Source of the DNA: Pelomonas sp. KK5
GTDB taxonomy: Bacteria > Pseudomonadota > Gammaproteobacteria > Burkholderiales > Burkholderiaceae_C
NCBI RefSeq assembly: GCF_001984095.1
Contig: NZ_LYVQ01000051.1
Location: 1 to 33,301, forward strand
DNA: 33,301 bases
Direction: 5' to 3'
The translations under genes were made by a program, and so were the position numbers. The notes under the pieces were generated by a model, which worked only from the letters and a program-made list of their open reading frames with translations, was not told where the DNA came from and searched no databases. Positions 7,894 to 14,201 of the stretch are shown one piece after another. Positions within the stretch are counted from its first letter, which is position 1; every line of letters starts with the position of its first letter.

Positions 7894-7979
7894 CGGCTCA
7901 GTGTAGTCGTGCCGTTGTAGGACGCCATTTGAACGAGGGGGAGGGTTTGCTACCAGACTTACCCCAGGGCGGGGAAATT

Positions 7980-8034
7980 ACCCCCTCAAGTCAAGGGGGT
8001 GCTGACACCAACAAACATGTAACCCGTGATTACA
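7980..8034. other. Dyad symmetries in the lysR / PEP-CTERM divergent gap
   Basis: The 187-nt gap between two divergent genes holds two inverted repeats: ACCCCCT/AGGGGGT (7980-7986 and 7994-8000, 7-nt spacer) and TGTAA/TTACA (8018-8022 and 8030-8034, 7-nt spacer). Both could be operators. An AT-rich TAATAA (8053-8058) might be a -10 box for the PEP-CTERM gene, but no good -35 element was found. Confidence 0.4.
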
Positions 8035-8080
8035 GTCTTCGCTAACGTCCCTTAATAAATTGACCCCCAGGAGTGAGGCC

Positions 8081-8803
8081 ATGAACACGATCAAAAGCGC
8101 TCTGACCAGCTTGCTGATGGCGGCGACCCTGCCCGTACTGGCCAGCCCCACGGTGGTTGATTTCGAGAGCCTGGGCGACACCATCCAGGCCAGCGCCGCC
8201 AAGAAGGCGGCCGCCGCAGGATCCTATGCCAACGGCGCCATCGTCATTGCCGGCAGCACCGCCTGGCTGGAAACCTCCAAGGGCTACTACGGCAGCGCGG
8301 CGCTCGGCAACTTCTACGGCAACTACGGCGGCACGACCACCAGCTTCGCCACGAACAAGGCCGCCCTGCTGGTGAGCAACGCCACCGGCGGTGACGACAT
8401 CTCGTTCCGCGTGAATATCGCCAACGGTTTCAACGGCGTGTTCAGCACCTCTTTCGTCGGCGAAGGCCAGGTGTCCTTCATCGCCTATGACAAGAGCGGC
8501 ACCGAGATCGACCTCACCCCCGGCGCCTCGGATCCGGTGGGCACCAGCAGCAATGCGGCCTGCCTGGGAAGCGCCTACTGCAATTGGGACCTTCTGTCGT
8601 ACGACTTCGGCAGCACCGATGTCTACTCGATCGAACTCTTCGGCACCAATGGCAAGGTCTTCTTCGACAACCTGAGCTTCGGCAACCTGCTGGCCGGCCC
8701 GACCAACCCGGGCGGTTCGGTTCCCGAGCCGGGCGGCGTGGCACTGAGCCTGGCCGCGCTGGGCGCGCTGGGCTGGACGCGCAAGCGCGTCGCTCGCCGC
8801 TGA
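8081..8803 (+). CDS. PEP-CTERM sorting-domain protein
   Basis: The protein is 240 aa. It has an N-terminal signal peptide (MNTIKSALTSLLMAATLPVLA) and the full C-terminal tripartite sorting signal: the VPEP motif (about residue 214), a hydrophobic stretch VALSLAALGALGW and the basic tail TRKRVARR. In PEP-CTERM bacteria an exosortase recognises this tail, and such proteins are linked to exopolysaccharide and floc or biofilm formation. The body is beta-rich, with many Gly, Ser, Thr and Asn and a VVDFESLGD opening common in such proteins. Its function is unknown. The ATG has AGGAG 7 nt upstream. No exosortase gene is in the window. It stands alone between a divergent LysR gene and a strong terminator. 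Confidence 0.9.
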   Translation: MNTIKSALTSLLMAATLPVLASPTVVDFESLGDTIQASAAKKAAAAGSYANGAIVIAGSTAWLETSKGYYGSAALGNFYGNYGGTTTSFATNKAALLVSNATGGDDISFRVNIANGFNGVFSTSFVGEGQVSFIAYDKSGTEIDLTPGASDPVGTSSNAACLGSAYCNWDLLSYDFGSTDVYSIELFGTNGKVFFDNLSFGNLLAGPTNPGGSVPEPGGVALSLAALGALGWTRKRVARR

Positions 8804-8822
8804 TCGAATCGACGACCGAAAA

Positions 8823-8853
8823 AAGGGGCCGCACATGCGGCCCCTTCTCTTTT
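8823..8853. terminator. Bidirectional intrinsic terminator
   Basis: A 10-bp stem (8823-8832 with 8837-8846) rich in G/C with a 4-nt loop is flanked by a T-rich run on the right (TCTCTTTT) and an A-run on the left (AAAAAA). It can therefore stop transcription of the PEP-CTERM gene on the plus strand and of the convergent ABC exporter on the minus strand. Confidence 0.88.
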
Positions 8854-10667
8854 CACTGTGCGTCGCCGCCGCTCTGCTGCAGGCGCCACATGCGGGCGTA
8901 GGCGCCCTGCCGGGCCAGCAGGGCCTCGTGGCTGCCACGCTCGACGATGCGGCCGGCCTCCAGCACCAGGATCTCGTGGGCGTCGACGATGGTGGAGAGC
9001 CGGTGGGCGATCACCAGGACCGTCTTGTTGCGCCCCACCGACTCCAGTTCCGCCTGGATCGCCCGCTCGTTGCTGGAGTCCAGCGCCGAGGTGGCCTCGT
9101 CGAAGATCAACAGCGGGGGATTCTTCAGCAGCGTGCGGGCGATGGCCACGCGCTGCTTCTCGCCGCCGCTGAGCTTGAGGCCGCGCTCGCCAACCATCGT
9201 GTCGTAACCCTTGGGCGTGGCCGAGATGAAGCCGTGGATGTGGGCGGCGCGGGCAGCACCCTCCACCTGTTCCTGCGTCGCCCCCGGGGCACCGTAGGCG
9301 ATGTTGTAGGCCACGGTGTCGTTGAACAGCACGGTGTCCTGCGGCACGATGCCGATCGACCGGCGCAGGCTGGCCTGGGTGGCGGCACGCACATCCTGGC
9401 CGTCGATGGTGATGGCACCGCCGTCCACGTCGTAGAAGCGGTAGAGCAGCCGCGCCAGCGTGCTCTTGCCGGAGCCGCTGGGGCCGACGACGGCCACCTT
9501 CTTGCCGGCCGGGATCTCGAAGCTCACGTCATGCAGGATCGGCCGGGCCGGCTCGTAGCCGAAGTTGACATGCTCGAAGCGGACCGCGGCGCCGTCGACT
9601 TTCAGCGTTAGCGCCCCAGGCCCGTCGGCCACCTCTCGCTCGCGCTCCAGCAGGCGGAACATCTTGTCCAGGTCGGTCAGGCTCTGCTTGATCTCGCGGT
9701 AGATCACGCCGAGGAAGTTCAGCGGGATATAGAGCTGGATCATGAAGGCGTTGACCATCACCAGGTCGCCCAGACTCATCTTGCCGTCGACTACGCCCTG
9801 CGTCGCCCGCCACAGCATCGCCACCAGCGCGAAGGCGATGATCAACTGCTGGCCGGTATTGAGCATGGACAGCGTCGTCTGCGAGCGCAGCTGCGCCTTG
9901 CGCAGCTTCTCCAGGCTCTCGTCGTAGCGGCGGGCCTCGAAGTCTTCGTTGTTGAAGTACTTGACGGTCTCGTAGTTCAAGAGCGAGTCGATCGCCTTCG
10001 AATGGGCGACCGAGTCCAGCTCGTTGAGCAGGCGGCGGAACTTGGTGCGCCATTCGGTCACCGTCACCGTGAAGCTGATGTAGATCACCAGCGCCGCGAA
10101 GGTGATCCAGGCGAACCAGGCATCGAACTTGACGCCCAGCAGCGTCAGCACCAGCACCACCTCGATCAGCGTCGGGACGATGCTGTAGAGCGAGTAGGAG
10201 ATCAGCGACTGCACCGCGCGGGTGCCGCGCTCGATGTCGCGGGTCATGCCGCCGGTCTGGCGCTCCAGGTGGAAGCGCAGGCTGAGGTCGTGCAGGTGGC
10301 GGAAGACCTGCAGCGAGATCGAACGCGCCGTGCCCTCGGTCGCCTTGGCGAAGATCAGCTCGCGCAGCTCGGTGAACAGGCTGGTCGACAGCCGCAGCGC
10401 GCCGTAGGCGACCAGCAGCCCGAGCGGCACGACGGCCAGGCTCTCGGCCGAGCCCGGCTTGATCGCCATGCGGTCCACCAACGTCTTCAGCAGCACCGGC
10501 ACGCCGACGTTGCTCATCTTGGCGCCCAGCATGAACAGCAGCGCCAGGCTGACACGCCACCGGTAGCGCCACAGATAGGGCAGCAGCTTGGCGACGGTGC
10601 TCCAGTCGCCGGGTTGAGGAGAGGGAGCGGAGGGGGCGGTTTCGGCGGGAGCGCTGCTGCGTCGCAT
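8853..10667 (-). CDS. Atm1-type (ABCB7/HMT1-like) ABC exporter, fused permease/ATPase
   Basis: The protein is 604 aa, a half-transporter expected to work as a homodimer in the inner membrane. The first ~330 residues are a six-helix exporter domain and contain LLNYETVKYFNNEDFE, a segment characteristic of the Atm1/ABCB7 and heavy-metal-tolerance group. The ATPase domain has Walker [10 protein letters not shown], the Q-loop GIVPQDTVLFNDTV, signature LSGGEKQR, Walker B LLIFDEATSALD and switch His in VIAHRLSTI. Known relatives export glutathione-linked compounds or heavy-metal conjugates; the exact substrate here is inference. It is convergent with the PEP-CTERM gene and divergent from the thioesterase gene, with a 41-nt gap containing an imperfect dyad. 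Confidence 0.92.
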   Translation of the reverse strand: MRRSSAPAETAPSAPSPQPGDWSTVAKLLPYLWRYRWRVSLALLFMLGAKMSNVGVPVLLKTLVDRMAIKPGSAESLAVVPLGLLVAYGALRLSTSLFTELRELIFAKATEGTARSISLQVFRHLHDLSLRFHLERQTGGMTRDIERGTRAVQSLISYSLYSIVPTLIEVVLVLTLLGVKFDAWFAWITFAALVIYISFTVTVTEWRTKFRRLLNELDSVAHSKAIDSLLNYETVKYFNNEDFEARRYDESLEKLRKAQLRSQTTLSMLNTGQQLIIAFALVAMLWRATQGVVDGKMSLGDLVMVNAFMIQLYIPLNFLGVIYREIKQSLTDLDKMFRLLEREREVADGPGALTLKVDGAAVRFEHVNFGYEPARPILHDVSFEIPAGKKVAVVGPSGSGKSTLARLLYRFYDVDGGAITIDGQDVRAATQASLRRSIGIVPQDTVLFNDTVAYNIAYGAPGATQEQVEGAARAAHIHGFISATPKGYDTMVGERGLKLSGGEKQRVAIARTLLKNPPLLIFDEATSALDSSNERAIQAELESVGRNKTVLVIAHRLSTIVDAHEILVLEAGRIVERGSHEALLARQGAYARMWRLQQSGGDAQ

Positions 10668-10670
10668 GGT

Positions 10671-10705
10671 TTGACTGAGAATGGAGGCCGATTCTCTCAG
10701 TTCAA
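10671..10705. promoter_or_regulatory. Imperfect dyad in the 41-nt divergent gap
   Basis: The left arm TTGACTGAGAAT (10671-10682) and right arm ATTCTCTCAGTTCAA (10691-10705) are inverted copies apart from inserted bases in the right arm. The dyad fills nearly the whole gap between the ABC exporter and thioesterase starts, so it could be a shared operator. No convincing paired -35/-10 boxes were found. Confidence 0.35.
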
Positions 10706-10708
10706 GCC

Positions 10709-11122
10709 ATGACCGACGCCACCACCTCTTCCGCCCTCCATCCCCTCGGCCCGCGCGAACTCGTGATGCGCGTGATGCCGATGCCGGCCGATGCCAACAA
10801 CAACGGGGACATCTTCGGCGGCTGGATCATGGCCCAGGTGGACCTGGCGGGCTCGGTGCTGCCGGCGCGCATCTCGCGCGGCCGCGTGGCGACGGTGGCC
10901 GTCAACGAGTTCATCTTCAAGCAGCCGGTCTCGATCGGCGACCTGCTGACCTTCTACGCCACCGTCGTGCGCGTCGGCCGCACCTCGATCACCGTGCACG
11001 TGGAGGTGGAGGCCGAGCGCAACCCGGCCGACCCGCAGGTGGTGAAGGTGACGCAGGCCAACCTGACCTACGTCGCGATCGACAAGGAAGGCAAGCCCCG
11101 CGCGTTCACTCGAACTGGCTGA
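10709..11122 (+). CDS. yciA: Acyl-CoA thioesterase, YciA-like hotdog fold
   Basis: The protein is 137 aa, the usual length. It hydrolyses acyl-CoA to free fatty acid and CoA in the cytoplasm. The YciA signature is clear: RVMPMPADANNNGDIFGGWIMAQVDLAG (about residues 21-48), with the catalytic Asp in NNNGDIFGGW, and the later VAVNEFIFKQPVSIGDLL hotdog core. The ATG follows the divergent dyad closely; the ribosome-binding site is weak. Its 3' end overlaps the convergent enoyl-CoA isomerase-like gene by 17 nt. Its position beside the beta-oxidation cluster suggests a role in clearing acyl-CoA or recovering CoA, which is inference. Confidence 0.92.
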   Translation: MTDATTSSALHPLGPRELVMRVMPMPADANNNGDIFGGWIMAQVDLAGSVLPARISRGRVATVAVNEFIFKQPVSIGDLLTFYATVVRVGRTSITVHVEVEAERNPADPQVVKVTQANLTYVAIDKEGKPRAFTRTG

Positions 11123-11870
11123 AGTCCGGCTTGCGCTTCTGGAAGAAGGCCTGGAAGGCTTCCTTCGCTTCCGGCTTGCGCAGACGATCGCCGAAGACGG
11201 CCGCCTCGGCCTTGTAGGTCTCGCGCAGCTGGGCGCGCAGCGGCTCCTTCATCAGGCGCTTGCTGTCGCGCACGGCACCCGGGGCCAGGTTGTTGAAGCG
11301 CTCGGCCACGCGGCGCGCGTGATTGAGCACTTCGCCGGCCGGCAGCACCGCGTTGGCGATGCCGCATTCCACGGCCTGCTCGCCGGTGAAGGGATCGCCC
11401 AGCAGCAGCTTCTCGGCGGCGCGGCGGCTGCCCATCAGCTGCGGCACGATCACGCTGGAGGCGAACTCGGGCACCAGGCCCAGGCCGACAAAAGGCATGG
11501 CCAGGCGCGCGTCATCCGCCACATAGACGAAGTCGCAATGCAGGAGCATCGTCGTGCCGATGCCGATGGCGGCGCCGGTGACGGCGGCGACCACCGGCTT
11601 GTCGCAGCCGATCAGCGCTTCCATGAACTGGAACACCGGAGCGTCCAGGCCCGAGCGCGGGCTGTTCATGAAGTTGTCGATGTCGTTGCCCGAGGTGAAG
11701 ATGCCCGGCTGGCCGGTGATCAGGATGGCGCGCACCTGGCCGTCGGCGCCGGCCGCGTTGATCGCGTCGGCCATCGCCAGGTACATCTCCTGGGTCAGGG
11801 CGTTCTTCTTCTCGGGGCGGGCGATCTCGATCGTGGCGACGCCGTCGACGATGGCGGTCTTGATGCTCAT
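11106..11870 (-). CDS. Crotonase-family protein, probably delta3,delta2-enoyl-CoA isomerase
   Basis: The protein is 254 aa, a full-length crotonase-fold enzyme. The oxyanion-hole regions (FTSGNDIDNF and VTGAAIGIGTTML) are present. The two glutamates used by hydratases are missing: the position equal to rat Glu144 is Thr107 and that equal to Glu164 is Phe127. Instead Glu135 in LGLVPEFASS matches the catalytic Glu of ECI2-type isomerases (LG..PEG.SS). It is therefore more likely to shift double bonds of unsaturated acyl-CoA than to hydrate them; routine annotation would say enoyl-CoA hydratase. The ATG has GGAG 9 nt upstream. It follows the alpha/beta hydrolase by 26 nt at the end of the beta-oxidation cluster. 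Confidence 0.88.
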   Translation of the reverse strand: MSIKTAIVDGVATIEIARPEKKNALTQEMYLAMADAINAAGADGQVRAILITGQPGIFTSGNDIDNFMNSPRSGLDAPVFQFMEALIGCDKPVVAAVTGAAIGIGTTMLLHCDFVYVADDARLAMPFVGLGLVPEFASSVIVPQLMGSRRAAEKLLLGDPFTGEQAVECGIANAVLPAGEVLNHARRVAERFNNLAPGAVRDSKRLMKEPLRAQLRETYKAEAAVFGDRLRKPEAKEAFQAFFQKRKPDFSQFE

Positions 11871-11896
11871 GGGTGATGTCTCCTAACGGGGTTCAT

Positions 11897-12754
11897 TCAG
11901 GATTGTTGCTGAAGCCACGCCGGCACCTGGGGCCAGAGCGTGGCGGCGAAGCGGTCGCGGAAGAAGCCGAAGTGGCCGATGCGGCGGGCACCGACCTCGT
12001 TCGGGGCGATGCGTCGCATCTCGGGGCGCGCACCGGCATAGAAGCCGTGCAGTGATTCCATGTTGCGGCGTGACATGAACTCGTCGTCGGTGAAGCCGAG
12101 CGACAGCATCGGCAGCGTCATTGCCGCGTACTGGGCACGCAGCGCCTCGCCGCCTTCATCGCCCATCATGTAGTCCCGATGCAGGCACCAGCGGCGCCAC
12201 TGCGCCATCACGCCGCGCGGCAGGTCGCCGACCTTGCGCAGCTTGCGGCCCGGGAAGTAGCCGAACAGCGGCAGCGCGACAGGCACCACGACATACCAGA
12301 GCCACCACACGTAGCGCCTTAGTTGAGCGGCGTTCTCGCGCCAGTAGCCGCTGCCGCAGCCGACGGTGACGGCCCGCGTCACGAGATGCCGGTTGGGCAC
12401 CATGCCGAGGATCTGGCCGCCCAGCGAGTGGCCGAGCCAGTGGATCGGCTTGTCGCCGAGTTGCCTTGAAAGCTCGTCGAGCGCCGCCGCGGCGTCGAGC
12501 GTGGCCCAGGTGCCGATGTCCGCGTCCAGGTCCTTGAGCGAACCCGCACGCGAGGCGCCCATGCCCCGATAGTCGAAGCACAGCACCAGCCAGCCCTGCT
12601 CCGCCATCCATTCGGCGAAGTCCGCGTAGTAGCGCTGCTCCACGCCCATCGCGGGCGCGAGCAGCAGGCCCGCGCGGGCCTGTGTCGGATCACCATGCAG
12701 ATGGCCGCTCAGCTCACAACCATCTGCGGCCTGGATGCGGAGCGGCTGGTTCAT
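11897..12754 (-). CDS. Alpha/beta hydrolase (COG4757-like)
   Basis: The protein is 285 aa. It has the alpha/beta hydrolase core: the strand-loop LLLAPAMGVEQRYYADFA, the DYRGMGASR segment and the nucleophile elbow GHSLGGQ (Ser110). Candidate acid and base residues are Asp in SLGFTDDEFM and His in RIGHFGFFRD, the last matching the family pattern of a late His. No signal peptide; cytoplasmic. A hydrophobic stretch around YVWWLWYVVVPVALPLFGYF may be a lid or membrane-contact segment. The substrate is unknown; its location points to a lipid or ester. It is separated from the thiolase gene by a repeat-filled 213-nt gap. Confidence 0.87.
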   Translation of the reverse strand: MNQPLRIQAADGCELSGHLHGDPTQARAGLLLAPAMGVEQRYYADFAEWMAEQGWLVLCFDYRGMGASRAGSLKDLDADIGTWATLDAAAALDELSRQLGDKPIHWLGHSLGGQILGMVPNRHLVTRAVTVGCGSGYWRENAAQLRRYVWWLWYVVVPVALPLFGYFPGRKLRKVGDLPRGVMAQWRRWCLHRDYMMGDEGGEALRAQYAAMTLPMLSLGFTDDEFMSRRNMESLHGFYAGARPEMRRIAPNEVGARRIGHFGFFRDRFAATLWPQVPAWLQQQS

Positions 12755-12767
12755 AGTCGGTAGGAAT

Positions 12768-12938
12768 CCGTTCGGGCTGAGCCTGTCGAAGCCGCAGTGG
12801 CGAGCGCGGGCCCTTCGACAGGCTCAGGGCGAACGGTTCGGCACTCCGTTCGGGCTGAGCCTGTCGAAGCCGCGATGGCGAGCACGGGCCCTTCGACAAG
12901 CCTGTCCTGAGCCCGTCGAAGCGGCTCAGGGCGAACGG
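12768..12938. repeat. REP-like block: two inverted-repeat copies
   Basis: Copy 1 has arms at 12768-12792 and 12812-12836, complementary at 22 of 25 positions around an 18-nt spacer region. Copy 2 has an identical left arm at 12846-12870 and a right half (12889-12938) that contains an extra nested arm pair. The core is CTTCGACAGGCTCAGGGC and its complement. Such elements are widespread between genes in proteobacteria. It may fold in the mRNA between thiolase and hydrolase. Small open frames across it on both strands are products of the repeat, not genes. Confidence 0.88.
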
Positions 12939-12967
12939 GTGATCCATTCATAGGCCGCGCGCGCTGC

Positions 12968-14182
12968 TTACAGCCGCTCGATGATGCCCGCAGCGCCCTG
13001 GCCGGCGCCAACGCACATCGTCACCATGCCGTACTTCGCGCCGGTGCGGCGCAGGCCGTGGATCACCGAGGCCGCGCGGATCGCGCCGGTAGCGCCCAGC
13101 GGGTGGCCCAGGGCGATCGCGCCGCCGTTCGGGTTCACCTTCGTGCGGTCCAGCACGATGCCCTTGCTGTCCAGGTCGTTCAGCACGGCCAGCGACTGCG
13201 CGGCGAAGGCTTCGTTCAGTTCCACCCAGCCCAGGTCCTCGGCCTTGATGCCGGCGAGACGCAGCGCGGCGGGGATCGCCTCGATCGGGCCGATGCCCAT
13301 GATCTCCGGCGGAACACCACGCACGGCAAACGACACGAAGCGCGCCAGCGGCGTCAGGCCGAAGCGCTTGACTGCGGCTTCCGAAGCGACGATCAGCGCG
13401 CCGGCGCCATCGGACGTCTGCGAGCTGTTGCCGGCCGTCACGCTGCCCTTGGCGGCGAACACCGGGCGCAGCTTGGCCAGGCCTTCGACCGAGGTGTCGG
13501 CACGCGGGCCTTCGTCGATGTCGACGATGCGCTTCTTCGTGATGACGGAGCCATCGGCCAGGTTCGGCGAACGGGTGATCACCTCGAAGGGCGTCATCTC
13601 GTCCTTGAAGTGGCCGGCCTCGATCGCAGCCAGCGCACGGCGGTGCGATTCCAGCGCGAAGGCGTCCTGCTCTTCACGCGAGACCTTCCACTGCGCGGCC
13701 ACCTTCTCGGCCGTCAGGCCCATGCCGTAGGCCAGGCCGATGTTCTCGTCGCGCTCGAAGATCGCGGGCGGGAAGGACGGCTTGTTGCCGCCCATCGGCA
13801 CCATCGACATCGACTCGACGCCGCCGGCGATCATCACTTCAGATTCGCCAACGCGGATGCGGTCCGCCGCCATCGCCAGGGCCGTGATGCCCGAGGCGCA
13901 GTAGCGGTTCACCGTCACGCCGCCGACCGTGTTCGGCAGGCCCGACAGCACCGCCGCCACGCGGGCGATGTTCATGCCCTGCTCGGCCTCGGGGAAGGAG
14001 CAGCCGATGATGGCGTCCTCGATCACGCTGGGGTCAAGACCTGGCACCTGGGCCATCGCGGCCTGGATGGCGCGGCTCAGCATCTCGTCCGGGCGCGTGT
14101 TCTTGTAGTAGCCGCGGCCCGACTTGCCGATGGGCAGGCGCGTGGCGGCGCAGATATAGGCTTCTTGAACTTGCTTGCTCAT
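12968..14182 (-). CDS. Acetyl-CoA C-acyltransferase (FadA-type thiolase)
   Basis: The protein is 404 aa. It carries out the last beta-oxidation step, cleaving 3-ketoacyl-CoA with CoA to acetyl-CoA and a shortened acyl-CoA. The catalytic residues are visible: nucleophile Cys95 in VNRYCASGITAL, His360 in IALGHPLGATG and Cys390 in TMCVGAGQGAAG. Length and motifs are complete, including WVELNEAFAAQSLA. It starts 19 nt after the FadN-type gene, and the two probably form a complex, as FadB and FadA do. Biosynthetic acetoacetyl-CoA thiolase is the alternative; the context favours degradation. Confidence 0.95.
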   Translation of the reverse strand: MSKQVQEAYICAATRLPIGKSGRGYYKNTRPDEMLSRAIQAAMAQVPGLDPSVIEDAIIGCSFPEAEQGMNIARVAAVLSGLPNTVGGVTVNRYCASGITALAMAADRIRVGESEVMIAGGVESMSMVPMGGNKPSFPPAIFERDENIGLAYGMGLTAEKVAAQWKVSREEQDAFALESHRRALAAIEAGHFKDEMTPFEVITRSPNLADGSVITKKRIVDIDEGPRADTSVEGLAKLRPVFAAKGSVTAGNSSQTSDGAGALIVASEAAVKRFGLTPLARFVSFAVRGVPPEIMGIGPIEAIPAALRLAGIKAEDLGWVELNEAFAAQSLAVLNDLDSKGIVLDRTKVNPNGGAIALGHPLGATGAIRAASVIHGLRRTGAKYGMVTMCVGAGQGAAGIIERL

Positions 14183-14201
14183 GATTCTTGGTACTCCGTG
14201 A

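Noticed and set aside
8042-8938. A 298-codon minus-strand frame opposite the PEP-CTERM gene
   Set aside because: The plus-strand gene has a signal peptide, complete sorting signal, ribosome-binding site and terminator; the minus frame has none and crosses the terminator.
12768-12938. CRISPR array
   Set aside because: Only two copies, arranged as inverted repeats with near-identical short spacers and no cas genes; this is a REP-like element.
12714-13011. Small open frames on both strands over the REP-like block
   Set aside because: Their sequences simply translate the repeated arms; they have no independent start signals or family resemblance.
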